Under the pieces are notes generated by a model, which was not told where the DNA came from, did no database searches, and was given only the letters and a program-made list of their open reading frames with translations. This document shows, one piece after another, positions 16,921 through 25,448 of a stretch of DNA of 35,659 bases. The number at the start of each line of letters is the position of its first letter. Position 1 is the first letter of the stretch. Origin of the DNA: Calditrichota bacterium (GTDB lineage Bacteria > Electryoneota > AABM5-125-24 > Hatepunaeales > Hatepunaeaceae); the NCBI GenBank assembly GCA_018644935.1, contig JABGPL010000041.1:1-35659 (forward strand), read 5' to 3'. Both the position numbers and the translations under genes were made by a program.

Positions 16921-18237
16921 TTAGGCCCTTTTCACATTCTTGTGTTCTTTCTCTATGGCATTGCGAGTATCCATAACAAGTTCACAGTTCTTCGCGAAAA
17001 TTTCATGATCAACGCTTGCATGGTCTGTTGATATTACAACCAAATCGAATTTGGAAACGTCTTTTAGCTCGATTGATTTTATGCCGGTCAAATGCGAATG
17101 TTCCCGTGATGGAGGGATGACGGGAATGTACGGATCGTAATATGAAACGTCAGCACCTTTACGGGTAAATTTATCGAACAGCACCAATGAGGGACTTTCC
17201 CGCATATCATCAACATCGCCTTTATATGCGAGACCGACCAATAACAATTTAGAGCCTTTCAAAGCTTTGCCAATTTCATTCATCTCTTCCATTGTTCGCA
17301 TAATTACATAATCCGGCATATATTCATTGATCTCACCAGCGAGTTCGATGAACTTCGTGTTGACACCGAATTCGAGAGCTTTCCAGGTCAAGTAGAAAGG
17401 ATCGATTGGGATGCAATGTCCACCCAATCCTGGACCCGGATAAAATGGCATAAATCCGAATGGTTTTGTTTTCGCCGCGTTAATAACCTCCCAGACATTA
17501 ATTCCCATCTTGTGGAAGATCATCTTCAGCTCGTTGACCATAGCTATATTAACACCACGGAAAATATTCTCAACCAATTTTGTTGCTTCTGCAGTTGCAC
17601 AAGTTGAAACGGGTATAGTCCTGACTATTATCTCACCATAAAGTGTTGTGGCCGCTCGAAGGCAATCCGGTGTGTATCCACCTACAACTTTTGGAATCGT
17701 TGAAGTATTATAATCCGGGTTGTTAGGATCCTCACGTTCTGGTGAGAACGCCAACCAGAAGTCTTTCCCTGCCTTGCAACCCGATCCTTTTTCCAGAATA
17801 GGAAGGAGTACTTCTTCTGTTGTACCCGGATAAGTCGTCGACTCAAGAACTATTAGCTGATTCTTGTGGACATATGGTGCTATTGTATTTGCTGTTGCGG
17901 TAATGTATGACAGCTCTGGTTCACGATGATCTGTAAGAGGCGTTGGTACTGCTATTAGGATGACATCAGTCTCTGACACTTTGGTGAAATCCGTTGTTGC
18001 AGAAAGCAAACCCTTTTTAACAGCAGAATCGATTCTCGATGCCGGGATATGTTTTATATACGACTCTCCAGAATTCAACGCATTGATTTTGTTGTCATCT
18101 ATGTCATACCCGATTACTTTAAATCCCTTCTCGCAGAATTCCAAAACCAGTGGAAGTCCTACGTAGCCCATCCCAACTACACCAACTACACATTTGCGGT
18201 CGTGGATGGAATTGATGAAATTATCTATGTTACTCAT
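16921..18237 (-). CDS. UDP-sugar 6-dehydrogenase (WbpA/TviB-like)
   Basis: This is a cytosolic NAD-dependent enzyme that oxidises the C6 hydroxyl of a UDP-sugar to a uronate, supplying a precursor for surface polysaccharide. The 438-residue protein has the Rossmann motif GMGYVGLP (22-29), SPEREDP with IPKVVGG as in the UDP-N-acetylhexosamine dehydrogenases, the helix NIFRGVNIAMVNELK, the catalytic cysteine in GGHCIPIDP (C275), and the C-terminal GLAYKGDVDDMRESPS domain. The start at 18237 is chosen because GGAG lies 9 nt upstream; a frame five codons longer starts inside that site. UDP-N-acetylglucosamine or -mannosamine is the likelier substrate by sequence type, but UDP-glucose is not excluded. 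It is last in a five-gene minus-strand run and no glycosyltransferases are beside it. Confidence 0.9.
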   Translation of the reverse strand: MSNIDNFINSIHDRKCVVGVVGMGYVGLPLVLEFCEKGFKVIGYDIDDNKINALNSGESYIKHIPASRIDSAVKKGLLSATTDFTKVSETDVILIAVPTPLTDHREPELSYITATANTIAPYVHKNQLIVLESTTYPGTTEEVLLPILEKGSGCKAGKDFWLAFSPEREDPNNPDYNTSTIPKVVGGYTPDCLRAATTLYGEIIVRTIPVSTCATAEATKLVENIFRGVNIAMVNELKMIFHKMGINVWEVINAAKTKPFGFMPFYPGPGLGGHCIPIDPFYLTWKALEFGVNTKFIELAGEINEYMPDYVIMRTMEEMNEIGKALKGSKLLLVGLAYKGDVDDMRESPSLVLFDKFTRKGADVSYYDPYIPVIPPSREHSHLTGIKSIELKDVSKFDLVVISTDHASVDHEIFAKNCELVMDTRNAIEKEHKNVKRA

Positions 18238-18246
18238 GAAAACAAA

Positions 18247-18250
18247 CTCC
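18247..18250 (-). promoter_or_regulatory. Ribosome binding site for the dehydrogenase
   Basis: GGAG on the minus strand lies 9 nt before the ATG at 18237-18235. It overlaps the upstream in-frame ATG at 18252-18250, which argues that the inner ATG is the true start. Confidence 0.6.
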
Positions 18251-18279
18251 ATGTATTGGTTAAAAATTTCTTTTTTTGA

Positions 18280-18366
18280 TTATCCACAGATTGCGCATAT
18301 TTCTTGTATCTGTTTTTGCCGCTTAGCGCTAAAACATAAAGATTTATCTGCGTACGCTGTGGATAG
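18280..18366. repeat. 87-bp imperfect palindrome with DnaA-box-like ends
   Basis: The gap between the M28 and dehydrogenase genes is almost filled by a long imperfect inverted repeat. The outer arms TATCCACAG (18281-18289) and CTGTGGATA (18357-18365) match perfectly. Inner arms around GCGCATAT and GTTTTTGC match partly, and the centre is the palindrome TTAGCGCTAA (18323-18332). The ends read as a perfect DnaA box (TTATCCACA, 18280-18288) and a one-mismatch box on the other strand. The ATCTGCG and CTGTGGAT words recall intergenic repeat families common in uncultured bacterial genomes. It could also fold in the transcript of this operon. Confidence 0.5.
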
Positions 18367-18368
18367 TT

Positions 18369-19271
18369 CTATTCTATGCCATATATAAATGCTACCAGCA
18401 GTTTCCCAACTTGATCGAGACTTTCTGGTGCACATTTATCCGGTGTGTCCCCAACTGTATGCCAGTAGGGGTACTCAAAATCTATTATATCAATCGCGCG
18501 AATACCAGCTTGCTGTAGTGGAACATGATCATCCGCAACTCTTGGGCCCGGAATTTCTCTGAAGGCATCGAGATCCATCTGAGTTGCTAATTCCCACAGG
18601 TACCCTCTCAGACCTGGTGCATTTCTCTCTGAATAATATTCTATCTCAAATTCAAGATCGGAATCACCGACCATATCCAGCAGAATTGCTTCCTGTGGCA
18701 TTGCAGGGATTGGGTTACTTGCCCAGTATCTTGAACCAAGTGCGAACTCCTGTGAATAAGATGACCTCCCCATATCCTCTCCATCGAACAACACGATCAG
18801 CAGGGGTCTTGGTGGAGGATTTTCCGATGCAATTCGTGCTATTTCCAGCAGAACAGCAACCCCTGATGCTCCATCGTTTGCTCCGATTATCGGAGTTTTT
18901 CGGTTTTTGGGATCTGGATCCTGATCGGCAATTGCTCTTGTGTCCCAGTGCGCACACAGCATTAATCCTGATCCACCATCTCTTCCAAATCCAGCAATGA
19001 TGTTTGTCAGTTTCCGTGTCTCACCGGTAATTGTTTCCTGTGCCTTAAAGGGTTGCTTGTAAACTTCATCTGTCAGTCCTTCAAAGTACTCCACAAACCA
19101 GTCGCGACATTTATTGTAGCCTTCAGAACCAGGATTTCTCGGTCCAAATGCACATTGTTTTTCAAGCAGACTAAATGCATTATCACTGTCGAATTCCGGT
19201 GTTGAAGCATATGCATCTAAAAACAAAATAGCGAATAACACCACTGCTGTCAAAGTTACACTATTTTTCAT
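18369..19271 (-). CDS. Exported M28 zinc enzyme, glutaminyl-peptide cyclotransferase-like
   Basis: The protein has 300 residues. A signal peptide covers residues 1-22 (cut after AYA). The zinc set of the M28 fold is complete: H108 in CAHWDT, D133 in GANDGASG, E165/D166 in FDGEDMG, D199 in LLDMVGD and H249 in DDHVPL. Several stretches match bacterial glutaminyl cyclases better than aminopeptidases: FGPRNPGSEGYNKCRDWF near residue 42, the DGED..ALGSRYWA segment, and the C-terminal IDFEYPYWHTVGDT. Such enzymes turn an N-terminal Gln of exported proteins into pyroglutamate in the periplasm. Its ATG overlaps the end of the TPR gene by 11 nt, implying coupled translation. Plain aminopeptidase activity is the main alternative. 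Confidence 0.85.
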   Translation of the reverse strand: MKNSVTLTAVVLFAILFLDAYASTPEFDSDNAFSLLEKQCAFGPRNPGSEGYNKCRDWFVEYFEGLTDEVYKQPFKAQETITGETRKLTNIIAGFGRDGGSGLMLCAHWDTRAIADQDPDPKNRKTPIIGANDGASGVAVLLEIARIASENPPPRPLLIVLFDGEDMGRSSYSQEFALGSRYWASNPIPAMPQEAILLDMVGDSDLEFEIEYYSERNAPGLRGYLWELATQMDLDAFREIPGPRVADDHVPLQQAGIRAIDIIDFEYPYWHTVGDTPDKCAPESLDQVGKLLVAFIYGIE

Positions 19272-22200
19272 TACTCTCTGCCTGGATCATATCAAGTTTT
19301 TCCTGAGCGGCCCGACCGTAGTTACTGGTTGCACCGGTTTCACTGATAATCTGTCGGTACATCCTGATTGCGCCATCAGGTTCTCCCAGCTTTTCGTAGC
19401 ATGCTGCAGCCTGATAAAGAGCGGTGACTCCCCAGTCCAGCTTTGTCTTTCTGCCCAGAACCGGGACTTTGATATACTCGAGTATGGCCGTTCTAAAATC
19501 ACCTTTATTGAAGCAGGCTTCTCCAATGTAGTACTGAATTTCAGCCTCCCGCTCTGCATCAGCTATTTGGAGCAGAGGTCGATAATGCCGAACACTCTCG
19601 TCCCATTCACCGATCTGCAAATAAAGTTGACCAATCTCCATTCTGCGATCAAAAATATCACCAGCATTCGGGAATCTTTCAATGTACTCGCGGTTCAACT
19701 TCAAAGCCGCATCGAAAAAGTGCATTTTTCTGTAGAGCGATATCAATGTCTTAAATATCGGCACCCACAGATGGATTGAGTCATCATTTTCCCAAACCTG
19801 TTTCAAAATCGAGATGCCTTCGCTGTACTTTTCGCTTCGTACATATGCCATACCAAGTGAGAGCTTTGCATCAGCGAGCAGGTCACTTTTGGGATAATTT
19901 TCCAAAAACCGAATCAGCGATACTATACCCTCTTCAAAATTGTTTTGTGCCACGAGAGACAATCCAATTGCAAAAGCAGCATCATCTGCATATGTGGTTA
20001 GATAGTACTCATCAACAACTGTCTTGTATTGTTTGCGTGCCGTCTCAAACTGCTTTGTTCTATCTAAAGACCTCCCCTTCTCCAGGTAAAATATAGCCTT
20101 CGCATCATTGAGATCTTCCCGTTCCTTATAACTCCCATATAATTCTTTTGCCGCTTTTCTGGCTTTTTCTAATAGATTTTGTCGGTAAAGACAAATCACC
20201 TTTTGGGTGTCATAAAAAAAGGAGCTATCCGAATTCTGACTTTGTGATCTAAGAGATTTGAAACCGTTATAAGCTTCAACATATCGGTCAAGTTCGAGCT
20301 CAAGGATTGGACGAATATATTCAGCCTTTGCTGCGGCAGTCGAGTAAGGAAAATTAGTTAACAATGTATCGAGGTAAAGAACAGCCACTTCTGTCAAATC
20401 CTGCGTTGCCAAAATACTCGCCATATCTAATAATGCCGGGGCTGCAAACTCGCCATCCGGTTCAGTATTCAGAAGTATTCTATACTCCAAAGCAGATAGA
20501 TAGAGGCTGTCTGATTTCAAATTAGCCCAGGCGCGGCGATACCTATCTTCCGAGCTTGGAATAGATAAAATATCTAAGTTGGGACGTCCCCAGTTGGCAA
20601 GCTTATCGGCTAATATCCTTGCGTTTATAGCCTCAAGATGTTGCCCGAGCGAATCCAGTAAATGCCCTCTGGTTTGAGCAATTTCAGACGGATCAAGCAA
20701 ATAAAAGAAATCTCTTTCGATAATTTCGAGATACTGTAATTTCTCAACTGGTTTGAGTTTGGACTCTTCCACCAACCACCACGCAGCATCAAATCCGGCT
20801 GGCGTGTTGGGAAATTCGGAAAATAATTCCTTAACAACTATCTCGGGCACAATTCGTAGAGAGTCTAATTTTTTATATGTTGAATCAGAACTATTAGTAT
20901 TGGGGAATAATGTATTCCAAGCCCATGCTTGAAACCACTTAATGGCAGCGATATCTCTTCTATCCTTTGCGGTCTGTAGGACAATATCTGCTAATACAAG
21001 CCAATCAGCTACAGTAGCACTATCCGATAGCGATCGATTCGTTATCGTTCGAACAAATTGAGCCAAAAAGAATGATGATATCAAACTTCGGTTCTTCAGA
21101 TTCAACAATTCATCGGCACTCCTCGAAAGTGTTGAGAGAGTGGCAGTATGTTCATCCAATACAGAAAGATCCGCAATTGAAATTGCACCAATCAGGTGCA
21201 AAGTCATTCCCGATTCCGGGTCTTCCAAAAGAAGGGATTGTAACCTGGCATAGGTATTATATCGATACATCTCAATTGCAACGGAATCCTGCTCTCTGAG
21301 TGCTATTTGATAAAGCCGGAGATAGGCATCACAGGAATTTTGGAGTGCATGCAACATTTGCTCTTTTGTAATCCCAGGTCTTTCGAGTACAATATCATAC
21401 TGATCAATAGCTTTAACAGGGTCTTTGAAATCGTTCAGATAAAAATCTCCCCAGTCAAGAGACCAACTGGCTTGATTCTGTGTCATCATTGGGGTTGATG
21501 AAAGCTCAGCCATACGCTCCATCAACTTGTCACCTCGCAACCTGCAACGATTAAGAAAATCAATCATCACGAGTGCTGAATCAGATAAAGATGAAGCCGG
21601 ATACAGGCTTACGAGCGATTCACAGATGTTCTTAGCATCATCATGTTTTTTGAGATTCTCTGCTGCAATGGCTTGAAGGTAGAGAATATCATCCAGAAAA
21701 GGACTCTGAGGAAAATACTTGGCTAACTTTACAGCAAGTGCGGATATTTCTTCATAAGAAATTGAATTCAAATTTGTTAGTTTTGTTTTAGCAAGCTCAT
21801 ATATAGACTGCCCAAACGGATCGATCAATGTTGAATCATTAGAAATGTCCGACCAAAGTTGTTCTGCAAGAAAATTTTGTGAAAGAGAGGATGCAAGCTG
21901 TGCAGCTCGAAGTTTAGCAGTTTTTGATTCGGGCAAAGCGGATTTTGATATCTCAAGATACTTATCTAATGCTTTTTGTGAATAACCGAGCCGTTCAGCT
22001 ACCCATGCAGTTTTGATGACCGCTTCCGGCAGTGTTGACTTTAAATATACTTGATACGCTTCGCTCAAGTCCCCCTTCCTGTAACTCGCATCCCCTACAC
22101 GCATGATTGCCTGATGGGTTACATCACCTAACTGGCTTTTAATCAAAGGTTGCAAAATCTGGACTGTTTGATCCGGAAGCCCCCTGTAATTTAAGAGCTT

Positions 22201-22998
22201 TGCAAGTTCCAGCCTCGCTTCCTGTGCGGCTGTAGAAATAGAATCCCGTTGCATTGCTTTACGGAATGCCTTATCTGCTGAATCGAGCTCCCAATTGTTT
22301 TTGAATAACATGCCAAGCATCAGATAGGCTTTTGATGCCAAACTGTCGAGAAGTGTCCTTTCTGCAATTCGCTCAAGATAAGATCTTGCAATAAGTTGGT
22401 TACCAAGCTCAATCTGCCAACTGGCTTTTAATAGACGGGCTTGATCTGCCGCTTCTGAAAAGGGATATTTTTCAATTAGTAAATCACCAATTATTTCAGC
22501 TTCGGCATTGTCATCCGTTCTAGTGCTGATCAGAAGCGCTCGTCTCAAACTCTCTGTTGTTAGTGAGGATTGTGGATAGAAACTATAGACACGTCGATAA
22601 GCTTGAACAGCTTCAGGGAACTGCCCCATTTTTTCAAGTGCAATGCCAATATTCAGCATTGCTTCAGGTGCTCGGGGTGATTCTGGAAACACAATCACAA
22701 CCCTCAGGAAAGCTGCACGAGCACCTTTTGCCTTCCCATCAAGCATCAGAGATTCACCAAGCAGGAACTGAGCCTCATCGGCATTCACCATGCCAGGATT
22801 ATCCGACAGCACCCGTTCGAGTTGCTCAGCTGCCAGATCAAAGTAGCCTTCATCGAACAACCGGCGAGCGTATAGGTAATCATCCTGTCCAGAGTTGTTT
22901 GGTTGGGACAGAGCATGACCGCTAATTCCCAGACAAATAACTACCTGAATCAAAACTAATATCTTAACTGTTTTTGAAATCACAAAAAATACGAACAT
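19261..22998 (-). CDS. Large exported TPR protein
   Basis: The protein has 1245 residues. An N-terminal hydrophobic segment (about 11-28) and an ALS/Q cleavage site after residue 31 indicate export; there is no lipobox. The rest is almost entirely TPR-type helical repeats: a BamD/CpoB-like start (DYLYARRLFDEGYFDLAAEQ, then ADEAQFLLGESL and AMLNIGIALEKMGQFPEAV), many further repeats in the middle, and a well-conserved C-terminal set (AFAIGLSLVAQNNFEEGI, YYIGEACFNKGDFRTAI, ALYQAAACYEKLGEPDGAI). It is probably a periplasmic scaffold for envelope or cell-wall complexes, with no catalytic motif. It sits between uvrD (138-bp gap) and the cyclase-like gene, which it overlaps by 11 nt. The specific role is unknown. 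Confidence 0.85.
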   Translation of the reverse strand: MFVFFVISKTVKILVLIQVVICLGISGHALSQPNNSGQDDYLYARRLFDEGYFDLAAEQLERVLSDNPGMVNADEAQFLLGESLMLDGKAKGARAAFLRVVIVFPESPRAPEAMLNIGIALEKMGQFPEAVQAYRRVYSFYPQSSLTTESLRRALLISTRTDDNAEAEIIGDLLIEKYPFSEAADQARLLKASWQIELGNQLIARSYLERIAERTLLDSLASKAYLMLGMLFKNNWELDSADKAFRKAMQRDSISTAAQEARLELAKLLNYRGLPDQTVQILQPLIKSQLGDVTHQAIMRVGDASYRKGDLSEAYQVYLKSTLPEAVIKTAWVAERLGYSQKALDKYLEISKSALPESKTAKLRAAQLASSLSQNFLAEQLWSDISNDSTLIDPFGQSIYELAKTKLTNLNSISYEEISALAVKLAKYFPQSPFLDDILYLQAIAAENLKKHDDAKNICESLVSLYPASSLSDSALVMIDFLNRCRLRGDKLMERMAELSSTPMMTQNQASWSLDWGDFYLNDFKDPVKAIDQYDIVLERPGITKEQMLHALQNSCDAYLRLYQIALREQDSVAIEMYRYNTYARLQSLLLEDPESGMTLHLIGAISIADLSVLDEHTATLSTLSRSADELLNLKNRSLISSFFLAQFVRTITNRSLSDSATVADWLVLADIVLQTAKDRRDIAAIKWFQAWAWNTLFPNTNSSDSTYKKLDSLRIVPEIVVKELFSEFPNTPAGFDAAWWLVEESKLKPVEKLQYLEIIERDFFYLLDPSEIAQTRGHLLDSLGQHLEAINARILADKLANWGRPNLDILSIPSSEDRYRRAWANLKSDSLYLSALEYRILLNTEPDGEFAAPALLDMASILATQDLTEVAVLYLDTLLTNFPYSTAAAKAEYIRPILELELDRYVEAYNGFKSLRSQSQNSDSSFFYDTQKVICLYRQNLLEKARKAAKELYGSYKEREDLNDAKAIFYLEKGRSLDRTKQFETARKQYKTVVDEYYLTTYADDAAFAIGLSLVAQNNFEEGIVSLIRFLENYPKSDLLADAKLSLGMAYVRSEKYSEGISILKQVWENDDSIHLWVPIFKTLISLYRKMHFFDAALKLNREYIERFPNAGDIFDRRMEIGQLYLQIGEWDESVRHYRPLLQIADAEREAEIQYYIGEACFNKGDFRTAILEYIKVPVLGRKTKLDWGVTALYQAAACYEKLGEPDGAIRMYRQIISETGATSNYGRAAQEKLDMIQAESNEK

Positions 22999-23136
22999 TA
23001 AACTCTGTGAATTGAAATGTATGACAATATAATGATTAAAATCATAGAAACCAGTATTTTGCCATCACATGACACCGGGAAGTCAAATTTCTTTCAGTTT
23101 TTTTTAGTTCCCAACTTGATGATTTAGTAACAGAAC

Positions 23137-25383
23137 CTACCGTTCCAACACAAGTCTTGCGAACTTTAGCACCAGCATTTTCTCTCCAACATCGTCAAAA
23201 TCAACTTTAATTCTACTTTCTTGCCCCAAATTCTGGAAGGAAACTATAATGCCCAATCCGAATGTTGGATGGCGTACCAACAATCCTTTTGAGAGTTGAT
23301 CAGGTTTCAGACTTCCTGTTCCTGTCTGAGAAACAGGTTCTTGCCCTGCGTCAAAGAATGAAGATTGCTGACGAGGCTTGCGAGGCACATTTCTTCGAAT
23401 TGGCTCTCCAGCCGACTTAGGACTGATACCGTTCTTCTGCAACTCTTTAGGAATTTCATCGAGAAAACGAGAGGATTCATAGTAATGTGTAGTTCCCCAC
23501 CGCATTCGGCTGCGGGCATTTCCAAGATAAAGCCTATCCATAGCTCGAGTCGCAGCAACATAGAATAACCTTCTCTCTTCCTGAACATCAGGATCGGAAC
23601 CATCAGGTGGATTTAATGGCAGCAACCCCTCTTCAAGTCCACCAACAAGCACCACAGGAAACTCGAGCCCCTTTGCACTATGTATTGTTAACAAGTTTAT
23701 TCTGTCTTTTGTTTCATCGAGAGAATCGGTGTCAGCTACCAGAGCGACTTGTTCTAGAAAATCCAACAGGGTTCCATCCGGAGAACTCTCCGCAAACCGA
23801 GCAACATCCGTGATTAATGTATCAATGTTTTCTCGCTTGGATTCTGCTCGAGATGGGTCGTCTTTATCCTCTTTTGTAAGTCGTTCTTTCATTCCGATTT
23901 CAGAGACAACATAAACGACGAGTTCCGAGAAGGAATTTTCATTTGCAAATCCGCGGAAAGATTCCAGAAGCCTTACAAATTCGCGAAGAGCCTTCTGTTG
24001 CCGAAGTGGGATTTCCTCTTCCTGAACAGTCAACATCAACGCTTCACTCATGCTGATATCATCTGCTCGAGCTCGTCCGAGCAATTCCTCAACAAGACTC
24101 TTACCAATCAAGCGAGGTGGATAGTTGATAATTCGCATTAAACTCACATCATCAGCGGGATTGAGAATCACTCGCAGATATGCAAGAATGTCTTTGATCT
24201 CTTTGCGTTCATAAAAACGCAATCCACCAATTACACTATATGGGATTTGCGTACTACGCAGTGCCTGTTCAAATAGAAGTGATTGCGAATTTGTTCTGTA
24301 CAAAATGGCAAAATGATTATAAGGGATTTTCTGTAACCTATGCAAATCATCTATTACAGCAACAAATCTAAGCGCTTCAGCCTCATCAGAGGGAGCTGAA
24401 ATCACTTCAATAAGCTCACCCTGTTCGCGTTCTGTCCACAATTTTTTTGGGTGTCTCTGTACATTATGATGAATAACTGACCATGCCGTGTCAAGGATTG
24501 GCTTTGTTGATCTGTAATTCTGCTCGAGCTTGATAATTTTAGTTTCAGGCCAATCTGTTTTGAAATCAAGAATGTTTCTGACCGTTGCACCTCGCCAGCC
24601 ATATATCGCCTGATCATCATCCCCAACAACACAAATATTTCCAGATCCCTCGGCTATTGCTTTAACAAGTAAATATTGAACCCGGTTTGTATCCTGATAT
24701 TCATCCACCATCACATAACGGAATCTGTTTCTAAGGCGATCAAGAAAATTGGGAAAGTTTTCAAAAGCTTCAAGTGGCCGGATTAGAAGATCATCAAAAT
24801 CGAGACCGTTCATCTTTCGGATGCGTCGCTGGTAAATTTCGTAGACCTTAGCTGTTGTGTATTCTATTGGTCTTCTGGCTCGCTTGAGGTAATCCTCCGG
24901 GCTGATGAGTGAATTCTTGGCGTCGCTTATCCGATATTCTACTGCTGATGGTTTCGTATCTGAGCTGGTTACTCCCATCTCTTTGAGTATTGATCTGATT
25001 AATTTCCTTCGGTCATCAGTATCCATAATTGTAAAGTTTGGATCAAGATCGATATTCCGCCCTTCCTGACGCATCAATCTTGCGAAAATCGAGTGGAATG
25101 TCCCGGCGATCAGATGTTGCCCTCGCTCACCAATCATATCCACGGCACGTGTTCGCAGCTCACCTGCAGCTTTGTTAGTAAACGTTAATGCAAGAACCTG
25201 ATAAGGACGAGCTTTCCCAGTTTCAACGATATGAGCAGCCCTTGAAATGAGAACTCGAGTCTTGCCTGAACCGGCACCTGCCAGAATCAGGAGAGGTCCT
25301 TCAGTTGTTTCAACCGCCTCCTGCTGAGGTGTATTCAGCTCTATTGCTTTAGAACCGCCTGATGTCTCTGTATTAATTGTAAT
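23137..25383 (-). CDS. UvrD/PcrA-type 3'-5' DNA helicase, probable ATT start
   Basis: This superfamily 1A helicase acts in excision repair and replication-fork clearing. The inferred 748 residues match the usual UvrD/PcrA length. Motifs in order are the Q motif LNTPQQEAV, Walker A GAGSGKT (36-42), TFTNKAAGELRTR, DEYQDT (227-232), GDDDQAIYGWRGA, LEQNYRS, IHSAKGLEFPVV and FYVAATRAMDRL. A C-terminal PcrA-like tail (HPTFGLGIIVSF) follows. The reading frame holds these motifs back to a TAG at 25392-25390, yet contains no ATG, GTG or TTG until 25143, which lies after Walker A. The best start is ATT at 25383 (or 25377), following AGGA at 25391-25388. A sequence indel joining it to the ATG at 25448 is the alternative. 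It follows the M16C gene by 65 bp. Confidence 0.9.
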   Translation of the reverse strand: MTINTETSGGSKAIELNTPQQEAVETTEGPLLILAGAGSGKTRVLISRAAHIVETGKARPYQVLALTFTNKAAGELRTRAVDMIGERGQHLIAGTFHSIFARLMRQEGRNIDLDPNFTIMDTDDRRKLIRSILKEMGVTSSDTKPSAVEYRISDAKNSLISPEDYLKRARRPIEYTTAKVYEIYQRRIRKMNGLDFDDLLIRPLEAFENFPNFLDRLRNRFRYVMVDEYQDTNRVQYLLVKAIAEGSGNICVVGDDDQAIYGWRGATVRNILDFKTDWPETKIIKLEQNYRSTKPILDTAWSVIHHNVQRHPKKLWTEREQGELIEVISAPSDEAEALRFVAVIDDLHRLQKIPYNHFAILYRTNSQSLLFEQALRSTQIPYSVIGGLRFYERKEIKDILAYLRVILNPADDVSLMRIINYPPRLIGKSLVEELLGRARADDISMSEALMLTVQEEEIPLRQQKALREFVRLLESFRGFANENSFSELVVYVVSEIGMKERLTKEDKDDPSRAESKRENIDTLITDVARFAESSPDGTLLDFLEQVALVADTDSLDETKDRINLLTIHSAKGLEFPVVLVGGLEEGLLPLNPPDGSDPDVQEERRLFYVAATRAMDRLYLGNARSRMRWGTTHYYESSRFLDEIPKELQKNGISPKSAGEPIRRNVPRKPRQQSSFFDAGQEPVSQTGTGSLKPDQLSKGLLVRHPTFGLGIIVSFQNLGQESRIKVDFDDVGEKMLVLKFARLVLER

Positions 25384-25387
25384 GCTT

Positions 25388-25391
25388 TCCT
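25388..25391 (-). promoter_or_regulatory. Shine-Dalgarno before the non-standard helicase start
   Basis: AGGA on the minus strand (within TTTTAGGAAAGC) lies 4 nt before ATT 25383-25381 and 10 nt before a second in-frame ATT at 25377-25375. Its presence supports initiation at one of these codons rather than at the ATG 25448, which is in a different frame. Confidence 0.4.
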
Positions 25392-25448
25392 AAAATGTTG
25401 TTTTCGTATGTCGGATAAATGGGTATTGTTCTGCTGGAATTGTACCAT

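Noticed and set aside
18280-18366. Integron attC site
   Set aside because: Length and palindrome fit loosely, but the ends lack the RYYYAAC and GTTRRRY core sites and no integrase or cassettes are present.
23137-25143. Helicase beginning at GTG 25143 (668 residues)
   Set aside because: This start omits the Q motif and Walker A, which are present in the same open frame immediately upstream.
25341-25448. 35-codon frame starting right after the M16C stop
   Set aside because: Too short and overlaps the helicase N-terminus in another frame; kept only as the possible origin of a frameshifted start.
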